Source: Gammaproteobacteria bacterium
Lineage (GTDB): Bacteria > Pseudomonadota > Gammaproteobacteria > S012-40
DNA: 64,000 nt
Direction: 5' to 3'
Assembly (NCBI GenBank): GCA_029881255.1
Contig: JAOUMY010000014.1
Span: forward strand, 47,352 to 111,351
Part shown: in pieces, positions 49,428 through 57,648 of the stretch
Position numbering within the stretch: the first letter of the stretch is position 1
How the letters are laid out: each line of letters starts with the position of its first letter
Translations under genes and position numbers: made by a program
The notes under the pieces: generated by a model
What the model saw: only the letters and a program-made list of their open reading frames with translations
What the model was told of the DNA's origin: nothing
The model's database searches: none

Positions 49428-49879
49428 AATTCCTGGCCTTTATCTCGGCAATAACCAATTATCTGTACAAATTCTCCACTGGCAAATGAAAAATAGCGCG
49501 ATGCCCGTACCGCTGTTAAGCCGGTAACGTCGCCACTGGGGCAGGCAAGTAAAATGCGCTCTAGTATGTCTTTGGCATAGACATCGTTATATACACGTTT
49601 GCCGGTGGTAGGCCCCATCTGAAACAGAGCAACTATATTTGCAATAGATTCGAATTCTTTTGCCATTTGGTTATGTCGACCAAGTGACTGCGCAACATGT
49701 GCAGCCTCACGAATATTGGCACCGTATTCATTCACGGTGATTTCAAATCGTTGATCGGGGTGACGGTTGTCTATGTCGCCTATTTGCACATGGTGGGCGA
49801 TGGCGCATGCAGACAGGAGCTGGGTTACGATAAACAGGATAAGAAAACGTGAATGTATGAGTAATATTCTTTTTTTCAC
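49424..49879 (-). CDS. Small lipoprotein of a paralogous triplet, member 1
   Basis: A 151-residue lipoprotein, first of the operon, with lipobox LSAC (about residue 25). It is longer than the other two because of a helical insert (about 55-100: GRHNQMAKEFESIANIVALF). It keeps the family motif ACPSGDVTGLTA and the distal Cys in IGYC. The three proteins may form a complex or sense related ligands; this is inference. The upstream region 49880-49983 should hold the operon promoter. Confidence 0.75.
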   Translation of the reverse strand: MKKRILLIHSRFLILFIVTQLLSACAIAHHVQIGDIDNRHPDQRFEITVNEYGANIREAAHVAQSLGRHNQMAKEFESIANIVALFQMGPTTGKRVYNDVYAKDILERILLACPSGDVTGLTAVRASRYFSFASGEFVQIIGYCRDKGQEL

Positions 49880-49983
49880 TGCACAATTCCTTTTGCAAGA
49901 TCTGTTTTTACTTTACACCTAAACAAAAGCGGTGTTCAAAGAAAGTTTTTTACAATACTTCATACCCAAGCAATTTGCCAGGA

Positions 49984-50463
49984 TTAACGCCCGCGAAGAA
50001 TACGCTGCTTCTCTCGCTGCCAGTCCCGGTCTTTTTCTGTCGCGCGTTTATCGTGGGCCTGCTTGCCCTTGGCCAGGCCGATATTCACTTTGACGTTCCC
50101 TTTGGACCAGTGCAGGTCGAGAGCTACGATCGTATATCCCTTACGATCAACGGCCCCGATAAGCTGGTCGATCTCATGTCGATTGAGCAACAACTTTTTA
50201 AGACGATTCTGGTCTGGCTTGATGTGGGTGGAGGCCGTCGGCAAAGGCGTGATTAAGGCGTTGGTCAGCCACACTTCATTGTTTTTTACGAAGACATAGC
50301 TGTCGCGCAACTGTACACGACCGGCGCGTAGACTCTTTACTTCCCAGCCTTCCAGGGCGATGCCCGCTTCGATGGTCTCCTCAATAAAAAAATCGTGACG
50401 TGACTTTTTATTGACGACTATCGTGCTGGAAGAGGATTTGGACTTTTTGTTCGCTTTTGACAT
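49984..50463 (-). CDS. smpB: SsrA-binding protein
   Basis: A 159-residue tmRNA partner for ribosome rescue. Family motifs are present: NKKSRHDFFIEETIEAGIAL, GWEVKSLRAGRVQLRDSYV and the basic C-terminal tail KDRDWQREKQRILRGR that enters the ribosomal A site. It diverges from the transporter gene; ratA-ratB beyond that is the usual smpB neighbourhood. ssrA is not seen in the window. Confidence 0.97.
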   Translation of the reverse strand: MSKANKKSKSSSSTIVVNKKSRHDFFIEETIEAGIALEGWEVKSLRAGRVQLRDSYVFVKNNEVWLTNALITPLPTASTHIKPDQNRLKKLLLNRHEIDQLIGAVDRKGYTIVALDLHWSKGNVKVNIGLAKGKQAHDKRATEKDRDWQREKQRILRGR

Positions 50464-50585
50464 AGGGGCGTAAGTATAACGATATCTCTCAAAAACAGGT
50501 AGGTATCCTGAGTAATACCTTGCGGCTTGAGTTACAAGCTGTTTTGGCCGAAAATGCGCCTAAATTGACTGCAAAAGGGATGCAT

Positions 50586-51956
50586 ATGGCTGACCAGAGG
50601 AAGTCCATACATGGCGAATGGTCAGGGCGCTGGGCATTCATCCTGGCGGCGACCGGATCTGCTGTCGGTTTGGGGAATATCTGGAAGTTTCCATACATCA
50701 CCGGCGAGAACGGCGGTGGGGCGTTTGTGCTGGTATACCTGTTGTGTATCGCGATTATCGGCGTGCCGATCATGATGGCCGAGATCATGCTCGGGCGACG
50801 CGGGCGCAGCACACCGATCAATTCCATGCGCCATCTGACGACCGAGGCCAATGCCCACGGATTGTGGCAGATAATTGGCTGGTCTGGCATGGTCGCCGGA
50901 TTCCTGATTTTGTCGTATTACAGTGTTATTGCCGGTTGGGCCTTATCGTATATCTTCAAGAGTGCTGACGGCGCATTTGTTGGCGCCGAGGCCGTTGCCG
51001 TCGGTGGTATCTTCGACGCCTTGCTCGCTTCCCCGTGGGAATTGCTCGCGTGGCATACCGTGTTTATGTTGATGACCATGATCGTGGTCGCGCGTGGCGT
51101 AGAGCGTGGCCTCGAAAGCGCGGTGCGTTTTCTCATGCCGGCCTTGTTTATCCTGTTATTGGTGATGGTGGGATATGCCATGAGCATGGGGGAATTCGCG
51201 CGCGCGGTGAGTTTCCTGTTTGAGCCGGATTTCAGCAAACTGACGGCGAACAGCGTCTTAGTCGCGATGGGCCATGCGTTTTTTACCTTGAGTCTGGGCA
51301 TGGGCGCGATCATGATTTATGGCGCTTATCTGCCTTCTAATGCGTCAATTGCGCGCTCGAGCGTAATCATTGCGGCAGCGGATACGGCGGTCGCACTACT
51401 TGCAGGTCTGGCGATTTTTCCGATCGTGTTTTCTAACGGATTAGAACCAGGTGCCGGGCCGGGATTGATTTTTGTGACCCTGCCTATTGCCTTTGGGCAA
51501 ATGCCAGGCGGGGTTTTGTTTGCAAGTTTGTTTTTTGTTTTACTCGCCTTCGCCGCGTGGAGTTCGTCGATATCCTTGATCGAACCCGCCGCGACATGGC
51601 TGGTGGAAAACAAAAACATGTCACGCATTAAAGCCTGTGTCGTCACTGGTGGTATTGCCTGGGCATTGGGCCTGTTGAGCGTGTTGTCATTCAATCACTG
51701 GAGCGATGTACACCTTGTTCCTGGCAAAACCTTTTTTGATATCCTGGATTACTTAACGTCCAATATCATGTTGCCGCTCGGCGGTCTCGCTATTGCGGTG
51801 TTCGCCGGTTGGATGTTACCGGCAATTATGTCCAAGGATGAATTAAATTTACGCAATGGAACGCATTATCAATGGTGGCGCACGGTAGTCCGTTTCATCA
51901 CACCGGTCGCCGTCGTCATTGTGTTTCTGTCAGCAATCGGTTTTATCAAGTTTTAA
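50586..51956 (+). CDS. Sodium-coupled transporter of the NSS (SNF) family
   Basis: A 456-residue membrane transporter of LeuT type. Transmembrane segment 1 carries the unwound sodium/substrate region GSAVGLGNIWKFPYITGENGGGAF. About 12 hydrophobic segments follow (including GMGAIMIYGAYLP and FAAWSSSISLIEP), matching LeuT-like topology. Substrate, probably an amino acid, cannot be told. The ATG at 50586 (or 50580) is preferred over 50520. The gene sits between smpB and ratA. Confidence 0.92.
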   Translation: MADQRKSIHGEWSGRWAFILAATGSAVGLGNIWKFPYITGENGGGAFVLVYLLCIAIIGVPIMMAEIMLGRRGRSTPINSMRHLTTEANAHGLWQIIGWSGMVAGFLILSYYSVIAGWALSYIFKSADGAFVGAEAVAVGGIFDALLASPWELLAWHTVFMLMTMIVVARGVERGLESAVRFLMPALFILLLVMVGYAMSMGEFARAVSFLFEPDFSKLTANSVLVAMGHAFFTLSLGMGAIMIYGAYLPSNASIARSSVIIAAADTAVALLAGLAIFPIVFSNGLEPGAGPGLIFVTLPIAFGQMPGGVLFASLFFVLLAFAAWSSSISLIEPAATWLVENKNMSRIKACVVTGGIAWALGLLSVLSFNHWSDVHLVPGKTFFDILDYLTSNIMLPLGGLAIAVFAGWMLPAIMSKDELNLRNGTHYQWWRTVVRFITPVAVVIVFLSAIGFIKF

Positions 51957-51958
51957 TT

Positions 51959-52396
51959 ATGCAAACAATAACACGTAGCGCCTTAGTTCCATTCCGTGCA
52001 GAACAAATGTTCGACCTGGTCGATGACATTGTCAGTTACCCCGGCTTCTTACCCTGGTGTAAATCGACAAACGTAATAGAGCGCGTCGAGGAAAGTGTCA
52101 CCGCCAGTATCGAAATCGCCAAGGCCGGTCTGCACAAATCTTTCACCACGCGTAACGCGAATGAAAAAGGCAAACGCATCGAAATGGAATTGGTGGAAGG
52201 CCCGTTTAAGAAATTGCAGGGCCTGTGGAATTTTGAACAACTCAATGACAAGGCATGCAAGGTGAGTCTGAATATCGAATTTGAATTCAGTAACAAAATA
52301 CTCGACAAAACAGTAGGCCCTATTTTCGGACAAATCTGTAACAGTCTGGTCGAGGCTTTCGTCAAACGCGCACAGGAATTATATGGCAAACGATAG
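51959..52396 (+). CDS. ratA: START-domain coenzyme-Q-binding / RatA family protein
   Basis: A 145-residue protein with the START-like fold. The motifs RSALVPFRAEQMFDLVDDIV and YPGFLPWC are diagnostic of the RatA/COQ10 family. In E. coli RatA was described as inhibiting 70S formation; other members act as ubiquinone chaperones. The ATG at 51959, 3 bp after the transporter stop, is the start; it overlaps ratB by 14 bp. Confidence 0.93.
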   Translation: MQTITRSALVPFRAEQMFDLVDDIVSYPGFLPWCKSTNVIERVEESVTASIEIAKAGLHKSFTTRNANEKGKRIEMELVEGPFKKLQGLWNFEQLNDKACKVSLNIEFEFSNKILDKTVGPIFGQICNSLVEAFVKRAQELYGKR

Positions 52397-52727
52397 CAAC
52401 AAAATAAAAGTCGAAGTCGCCTATGCCTTGCCGGAAAAACAGGTATTGATGGAATTGCAGGTCGAACCCGGTACAACCGCAATACAATGCATCAACTTGT
52501 CTGGCCTGCTCGAAAAATTTCCCGATATCAATCTTGATGGTGACAACAAACTCGGCATCTTTGGCAAAATCGTCAAACAAGACACCGAACTGCGCGAACA
52601 CGATCGTGTAGAAATCTATCGTCCGCTTATTGCTGACCCGAAAGAAGTTAGACGTAAGCGTGCGGCAGAAGGGAAACGGATGAAGAAGGGTGGGGGTGAT
52701 TTGAGTGAGGAGGAGAAGGGGAGTTAG
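52383..52727 (+). CDS. ratB: RnfH-family ubiquitin-like protein (RatB)
   Basis: A 114-residue beta-grasp protein with family features IKVEVAYALPEKQVLMELQV, KLGIFGKIVKQDTELREHDR and RVEIYRPLIADPKEVRRKRA. Translationally coupled to ratA. Function unproven; the name RnfH came from a neighbouring rnf locus in other species. Confidence 0.93.
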   Translation: MANDSNKIKVEVAYALPEKQVLMELQVEPGTTAIQCINLSGLLEKFPDINLDGDNKLGIFGKIVKQDTELREHDRVEIYRPLIADPKEVRRKRAAEGKRMKKGGGDLSEEEKGS

Positions 52728-52760
52728 TTGCACGTCCTGATGAGGCGATTTCTGTAAATG

Positions 52761-52875
52761 CTCAGATCGGGATTGCTCCAATCAATTGTCACCTGTTTTA
52801 AGCGCAGATTTCCGTATCGGGAATATTGCTAGTGTAGTTACATTAATGGTGCCCGGAATTTCCACGTCGGGAATG
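52761..52875 (+). promoter_or_regulatory. Second, decayed cluster of three hipBA-type operators
   Basis: Three sites read CTCAGATCGGGATTG (52761-52775), TCCGTATCGGGAATA (52811-52825) and TCCACGTCGGGAATG (52861-52875). They share the core TCC-N3-TCG-GGAAT with the operators in front of hipB, have the same orientation and are exactly 50 bp apart. No hipB follows; the end of the cytochrome b gene does. Probably the remnant promoter of a lost hipBA copy or a distal regulatory cluster. Confidence 0.7.
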
Positions 52876-52904
52876 AAAATGCGCCAGGATAAAATGTAAA
52901 ATAA

Positions 52905-53498
52905 CTACGGCTTTTGTTTTTTCAGACGCACCCATTTCCAACCGCTCACCATCGGTTTGACAAGATTTTCTCTTTTCCAAACGAAATAGAAAATAATGAC
53001 GGAAACGTGTAAGACCACCATTCCAAGGATCACATTCGACATATAGTAATGCCAAAGATTAAATAGCTTGGCGGTACTTTCTGACACGCTGCCATACAGC
53101 GGTCCTTCCTCGAAAAAATCGTCGGCGTCGATGAACAAGCCGGTAAAGCCTTGTGCGATGAGCAGAAACAATATCGCGAGTATCCAAAGTGAGCCCAACG
53201 GACTGTGTCCACGCGTCCCACTGGGGACAGGATGGGGGAAGGTCCTGAGGTATGTGATTATGGCTGCTGGTCTCGGCCATAGTGTAAGAAGACGGATCGG
53301 CTGCGGTCCAATAAACCCCCATGCCACACGAAACGCCAACAGCCCGAGAATGGTGTAACCCAGATAGAAATGCCAGGTCACATTATCAAACGACATGAAC
53401 TTGCCGAAGCCCCAACTCACGCCGACGCACAAGACAAGAACCCAGTGCCACACACGGGTCACCGGGTCCCAGATCTTTTCGCGCTTTAATTCGCTCAA
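52905..53498 (-). CDS. Di-haem cytochrome b561-type membrane protein
   Basis: A 197-residue protein with four hydrophobic segments (about 18-36, 48-66, 103-121, 148-170) and His residues placed for haem b ligation (VWHWVLV, WHFYLGY, LWHYYMSN, VVLHVSV). It matches the Ni/Fe-hydrogenase-type or PF01292 cytochrome b family. Start is TTG. It follows the cytochrome c' gene by 15 bp; the pair is a common small electron-transfer operon. Confidence 0.88.
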   Translation of the reverse strand: MSELKREKIWDPVTRVWHWVLVLCVGVSWGFGKFMSFDNVTWHFYLGYTILGLLAFRVAWGFIGPQPIRLLTLWPRPAAIITYLRTFPHPVPSGTRGHSPLGSLWILAILFLLIAQGFTGLFIDADDFFEEGPLYGSVSESTAKLFNLWHYYMSNVILGMVVLHVSVIIFYFVWKRENLVKPMVSGWKWVRLKKQKP

Positions 53499-53513
53499 GA
53501 ATAAACTCCGCGT

Positions 53514-53984
53514 TTACTCGTCCTTCTTGCGAAACTCATCGTGACATGACTTGCAGGCCTTGCCCAGACCCTTTACCGCTTTACCTAATTCAGACTGGCC
53601 GTTACCAGCGACTGAAGCCAGCTCATTGACCGCCTTGCCGTAGTCTTTGCCATAGTCGGCGATCTTCGGCCAGGTTTCCCAGATCTTTGGTAGCGCAGTG
53701 GTGTCATCGGGATAGTCCTTGTTTGACGTACCTTCCATCCACGCCGCGCCATTTTTTAACCCCAACATCAATTTGAGATTATCCGCCAACATCTGCGCCT
53801 TTTTAGCGTCGTATGGCATATCGCCCTTGGCCATGGCAAACAAAGGGCCGGCATTAAAAGCCCGCAATTGCATTTCACCCTGGCGCGCCTTGATCGCCCC
53901 TTTCTTCGGATCTTTCGCCGCAAACGTAGGCATGGCAACAGAAAACATGGCGGCCAACAAAATGCCGGTGGTCACTAATCTCAT
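53514..53984 (-). CDS. Cytochrome c' (class II cytochrome c)
   Basis: A 156-residue periplasmic protein with signal peptide (about 1-22, ending TFAA). Its four-helix-bundle layout has the haem-binding CKSCH close to the C-terminus (about residue 145), the mark of class II cytochromes. These bind NO or pass electrons; with cytochrome b next door it may form a membrane-linked unit. Upstream 53985-54146 should hold the promoter. Confidence 0.93.
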   Translation of the reverse strand: MRLVTTGILLAAMFSVAMPTFAAKDPKKGAIKARQGEMQLRAFNAGPLFAMAKGDMPYDAKKAQMLADNLKLMLGLKNGAAWMEGTSNKDYPDDTTALPKIWETWPKIADYGKDYGKAVNELASVAGNGQSELGKAVKGLGKACKSCHDEFRKKDE

Positions 53985-54146
53985 CGTTTTTTCTCCTTCA
54001 ATGGTTACATAGTTCCACGTGGTTAACGTTTGGTGAGTCGAGTTTATTCCCTGGAGTAAGATAAGTTCTTGTTATTGTTCCAGGCATCGTCGAGCACCTT
54101 ACATAGCCGCGAATCGGAGTATCAGCGACGCTTTGATTCTAGAATA

Positions 54147-54161
54147 TCCATATCGGGAATA
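54147..54161 (+). promoter_or_regulatory. hipBA operator copy 1
   Basis: TCCATATCGGGAATA. One of three same-orientation copies with 50- and 49-bp steps. The half sites TCC / GGA are 6 bp apart and the spacer ATATCG is conserved but not palindromic. E. coli HipB operators have a related TATCC-N8-GGATA form. Confidence 0.8.
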
Positions 54162-54196
54162 TTTCCTGTACTATATCGACGATTTCAACTACAGTT

Positions 54197-54211
54197 TCCA
54201 TATCGGTAATA
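54197..54211 (+). promoter_or_regulatory. hipBA operator copy 2
   Basis: TCCATATCGGTAATA, one mismatch from copy 1, 50 bp downstream of it. The sequence between copies is not repeated, so the sites themselves are under selection. Confidence 0.8.
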
Positions 54212-54245
54212 TATTGGCTTGATAGAGCCACTTTTGATGTGAATA

Positions 54246-54260
54246 TCCATATCGGGAATA
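54246..54260 (+). promoter_or_regulatory. hipBA operator copy 3, touching the start codon
   Basis: TCCATATCGGGAATA, identical to copy 1, 49 bp after copy 2 and one base before the hipB ATG. A repressor bound here would block both transcription elongation start and, in RNA form, the ribosome binding site area; there is no obvious Shine-Dalgarno apart from GGGAAT. Confidence 0.8.
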
Positions 54261-54261
54261 T

Positions 54262-54768
54262 ATGACACCAGCTGAAAAAATAGGCAATGTACGGCATATT
54301 CACAGCCCAGTTGAGCTAGGCAGCTATCTTCGCGACTATCGCCGCAAGCAAGCTGCAACAATTCATACTGCGAGTGGCTTTGGGGATTTAGGGGAGCGTT
54401 TCATCTCCGAGCTTGAGCGGGGTAAAGAAACGGCCTTCTTCGATAAGACGTTAAACTATATCAAGCTACTCGGTCTGAACTTGCATATCTATCCGAGAAA
54501 TGCGCTTTCTGTACAAGATCCTTATGGCGCATTTAGCAATACCAAAGACATAGGCGCGTTAGCACGCCAGCATCGCAAATCTCAAGAAGCAACACTCGAT
54601 ACGGTTAAGGAGATATCAGGCCTGAGTCTGCGCTTTTTGTCGGATTTTGAAAATGGAAAAAATAGCCAAATCGGAAAAGCGCTTACAGCACTAAAAAACT
54701 ATGGCCTGGAAGTAGCGATAGCCCCTAAAAATTACCGACTCAGCAAGGCAGATCTTCTAGATGTATGA
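54262..54768 (+). CDS. hipB: HipB-like antitoxin with two tandem HTH domains
   Basis: A 168-residue protein. Residues about 14-78 and 91-157 are two copies of a HipB/XRE-type unit: SPVELGSYLRDYRRKQAAT...FISELERGKETAF...LGLNLHIYPR and KDIGALARQHRKSQEATLD...FLSDFENGKNSQI...YGLEVAIAPK. HipB of E. coli is a homodimer of 88-residue chains, so this looks like a fused dimer. It should repress the operon via the three upstream operators and neutralise HipA. It overlaps hipA by 8 bp. Confidence 0.88.
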   Translation: MTPAEKIGNVRHIHSPVELGSYLRDYRRKQAATIHTASGFGDLGERFISELERGKETAFFDKTLNYIKLLGLNLHIYPRNALSVQDPYGAFSNTKDIGALARQHRKSQEATLDTVKEISGLSLRFLSDFENGKNSQIGKALTALKNYGLEVAIAPKNYRLSKADLLDV

Positions 54769-56035
54769 CGACACACTCAATGTTTGGACCAATAGTCATC
54801 ATGTAGGCTATTTGTGGCGTGATGAGCGCAATGAAATGGGCTTTCAATATTCGCATGAATGGCTAGAAAACCCAGTTCGATTTCCTGTTTCAAAGACCTT
54901 GCCTCTAACATCGAGAGCCTACGAGCCTGGAAGCAACAATCGTGTTGCGCACAACTACTTTGCCAATCTTTTACCTGAAGCCGATAGTCGTAGACGAATC
55001 TGCCGAGAGAAAAAAATTAGCTATGAGAATGATTTTGATCTACTCCGTGCCATTGGCGGCGAGTGTGCTGGCGCGCTATCGATTTTGGCAAACGCACCGC
55101 AAGAAACGCCGAATCAATATCGAGAACTAAACGATGACGACCTGGCAAAACTATTAACTCAACGCAATCCTTCGGCCGTTGTCGCGCCGGGTGATAATCC
55201 ACCGAGACTTTCATTAGCAGGCGCCCAGGATAAAACACCGGTAAAATATGCAGAAGGAAGATTTTATATCCCTTTGGATAACGCTATATCAACACACATC
55301 CTGAAATATAGCGTGCGCGATATTAATAATGTTCCCGCCTATGAAACCATCACAATGTGGACTGCCGAGGAGTTAGAACTCGATGTCTGCAAAATTGATT
55401 ATTTCAGCTACGCAGATGAGTCTTTCACGCTCAGTGCACGGTACGATAGAGCTGCAACGAGTGATGGTCTGGTGCGGTTACACCAGGAAGACTTCTGCCA
55501 GGCTAGCGGACGTTCAAGCGCGAATAAATACGAGCAAGAGGGCGGTCTTACCTTTGCGGAATGTTTACACTTGGTACGCGAACACTCAACGCAACCACTG
55601 AAAGATATTCCGAGACTCATCCGGTGGCAGATTTTTAATTGTCTTGTCGGCAATGCTGATGCGCACGCAAAAAATCTTTCATTCTTATACGGCCATGACA
55701 ATACAACGCGCTTAAGCCCTTTCTATGACATCATCGCTATTCACGCGTGGCCACCTCATGTTATAAACCATGAACTGGCTTTGTCCATTGGCGGTGAAAC
55801 AAATATACATAAAATAACGCGTACTCATTGGGAAAGACTCGCGGACGAGTGTGACACCTCATTTAAATTGTTTGACACAGCCATTAAGGAATTGTCAGCG
55901 GGGATAGTCGATGCCTTTGAACGGGCCCGGCAACGATTTGAAGAGAAACATGGAGAATTTCCTGCCTTTCAACAAGTGGGAGAGGTGTTGCATAAGAATC
56001 AAAGATTGTTGGTAAAAGCGTTTAAAAAATCGTGA
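54761..56035 (+). CDS. hipA: HipA-type serine/threonine kinase toxin
   Basis: A 424-residue toxin kinase. It has the N-terminal couple domain (about 5-110, ending GECAGALSIL), the ATP-binding segment LSLAGAQDKTPVKY, the catalytic loop VGNADAHAKNLSF with Asp300, and the metal-binding LSPFYDIIAI with Asp323. All key residues are present, so it is probably active. E. coli HipA phosphorylates GltX and induces persistence; the target here is unknown. Translationally coupled to the antitoxin gene. Confidence 0.93.
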   Translation: MYDDTLNVWTNSHHVGYLWRDERNEMGFQYSHEWLENPVRFPVSKTLPLTSRAYEPGSNNRVAHNYFANLLPEADSRRRICREKKISYENDFDLLRAIGGECAGALSILANAPQETPNQYRELNDDDLAKLLTQRNPSAVVAPGDNPPRLSLAGAQDKTPVKYAEGRFYIPLDNAISTHILKYSVRDINNVPAYETITMWTAEELELDVCKIDYFSYADESFTLSARYDRAATSDGLVRLHQEDFCQASGRSSANKYEQEGGLTFAECLHLVREHSTQPLKDIPRLIRWQIFNCLVGNADAHAKNLSFLYGHDNTTRLSPFYDIIAIHAWPPHVINHELALSIGGETNIHKITRTHWERLADECDTSFKLFDTAIKELSAGIVDAFERARQRFEEKHGEFPAFQQVGEVLHKNQRLLVKAFKKS

Positions 56036-56088
56036 CAACAATTTCATTGATTAAACACATTAGTGCCGTATAGATCAAATGCGTATGA

Positions 56089-56283
56089 ACAAAAAACATA
56101 ACGAGCCAAGGTGCCATCGTTGCCTACCTAAACACCAGCGAATCCACGGCACAAAAATGGGAACAAGGCTTACAGAAACCTAATCGACATTCACTAAAAC
56201 TTCTCAGTCTGGTGGCAGATAAAGTGCTCGAAGTACTAACATCTACGACATTTCGGATGCGTTTTTATCTATATTCAAGCTAA
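56089..56283 (+). pseudogene. Remnant of a HigA-like HTH regulator
   Basis: An open frame without a start codon. It encodes SQGAIVAYLNTSESTAQKWE and continues QGLQKPNRHSLKLLSLVADK, the recognition-helix half of XRE regulators of the HigA/DUF4065-neighbour type (QKWEQG, SLKLLxL). The N-terminal third is lost after the stop at 56086-56088. No toxin partner remains. It marks this spot as a decaying toxin-antitoxin neighbourhood. Confidence 0.7.
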
Positions 56284-56628
56284 AAATGTCTATAAAAGCA
56301 GATAGAAATGAGTTCCCTCGTTCGAAACGTGAAAAAACGGAGTTCGACTCCATTTTTGCACGAATTCCTACTAGTCGATGTTCTTCCATACGGATATCAC
56401 TACGTGAACTGTGGACTACCAGTAATTCTCTTTTAGGTTCTAGCTTGTGTACGACCCTGTATTGTTCAAAAGCTGACTTAGAATCGTCAAAGTCGCCTCG
56501 CTTCTCCGACTTCCACAGTTTACGCCTTGAGGAATGAATCGACAATTTAAAGCCCACCTAATGCTCGTCAACTCCTCGGCTCGCGCCATACCTAGTCAAA
56601 CGACTAGTGTCTCTTCCCTCACTCTGCC
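56284..56628. other. Region between HTH remnant and intI
   Basis: Two overlapping opposite-strand open frames (plus 56286-56537, minus 56243-56557) are present, neither with convincing family features. A perfect 6-bp stem CTAGTC / GACTAG (56592-56607) lies after the intI stop and could be a weak terminator, but it lacks a T run. The region is probably non-coding debris. Confidence 0.4.
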
Positions 56629-57627
56629 TTATACGGCGTTCTGCACTGCCGCCCCCACATCCGCCGGACTCCGTACCGCTTGACCACCCTTATTCAGCAC
56701 ATGCGTATAAATCATCGTTGTCGAGACATCCTTGTGCCCGAGCAGGGTTTGCACGGTGCGGATGTCGTAGTTGTCTTCGAGTAAGTGGGTGGCGAAGCTG
56801 TGGCGTAATACATGGGGTGTGGCCTTTTTGGTGATGCCGGCCTTTTTGATTCCCTCCTTGAAACGTCGTTGAATACTGTCAGGCGAGATATGCGAACGCC
56901 ACTCGCGCCCTGTTTGTGGGTCGACGGCACGTTGCGGTGACGCGAAGACAAATTGCCAGGCAAACTCCTTGACCGCGCCGGGATACTTGCGCGCCAGCGC
57001 ATAAGGTAGTTGTACCTCGCCAAATCCATCGAGTAAATCCATTTCATGTAAATGCTTGGCACGTTGAATCACCTTCTCTAACTGTACGACTACACATTCC
57101 GGTAATACCGTGCGTCTATCTTTTCTTCCCTTGCCGTCACGCACTAGAATTTCACGGCGATCCAGATCGATATCCTTGATTCGCAGACTCAGGCATTCGC
57201 TCAAACGTAAACCGCTACCGTAGAGTATCTGACACACCACCCAGGTAATCCCACGCAACTGTTCAAGAAACACCCGCACCTCTCTGCGACTAAACACCAC
57301 CGGAACACGTTGCGACGGCTTGGCATAGGTAAATTGAATAATACTTTTTAACGGTGTCTTACGCACGTAGCGAAAATAAAATACGATGGCATTCAATGCC
57401 TGATTCTGTGTAGCGGGGGAGACATGTTTGCGCACGGCGAGATAGGACAAAAAAGCACCAACATCGTCCTCTTGCAAAGAAGACGGATCACGCGCCTCGT
57501 AGAAAAAGAAGAAACTCTTCAACCAAAACGTATAGGCCTTCTCCGTCTTCGGACTATAATGCTTGGTCTTTATCGCGACACGTAAAGGCTCAATCGCCGC
57601 AAGAATACGTTGTTTATTATTACTCAT
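56629..57627 (-). CDS. intI: Integron integrase
   Basis: A 332-residue tyrosine recombinase that recombines attC with attI or attC. Catalytic motifs are YGSGLRLSECLSLR (Arg), HVLRHSFATHLLE (His-x-x-Arg) and GHKDVSTTMIYTHV with Tyr307. Between them it has the integron-specific insert (LHEMDLLDGFGEVQLPYALA, then RKYPGAVKEFAWQFVF). It is complete. The frame is open to 57696, but the ATG at 57627 is preceded by TTGAGAG and lies 21 bp from a LexA box, so it is the start. Reads opposite to the cassettes, as expected. Confidence 0.95.
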   Translation of the reverse strand: MSNNKQRILAAIEPLRVAIKTKHYSPKTEKAYTFWLKSFFFFYEARDPSSLQEDDVGAFLSYLAVRKHVSPATQNQALNAIVFYFRYVRKTPLKSIIQFTYAKPSQRVPVVFSRREVRVFLEQLRGITWVVCQILYGSGLRLSECLSLRIKDIDLDRREILVRDGKGRKDRRTVLPECVVVQLEKVIQRAKHLHEMDLLDGFGEVQLPYALARKYPGAVKEFAWQFVFASPQRAVDPQTGREWRSHISPDSIQRRFKEGIKKAGITKKATPHVLRHSFATHLLEDNYDIRTVQTLLGHKDVSTTMIYTHVLNKGGQAVRSPADVGAAVQNAV

Positions 57628-57648
57628 TTTTATACTCTCAATTAAAAG

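Noticed and set aside
56243..56557. Overlapping opposite-strand open frames, one with an N-terminus (EFPRSKREKTEFDSIFARI) faintly like ribonuclease P protein
   Set aside because: Similarity fades after about 20 residues, no RNR-type motif follows, and no rpmH/yidC context exists. Treated as chance.
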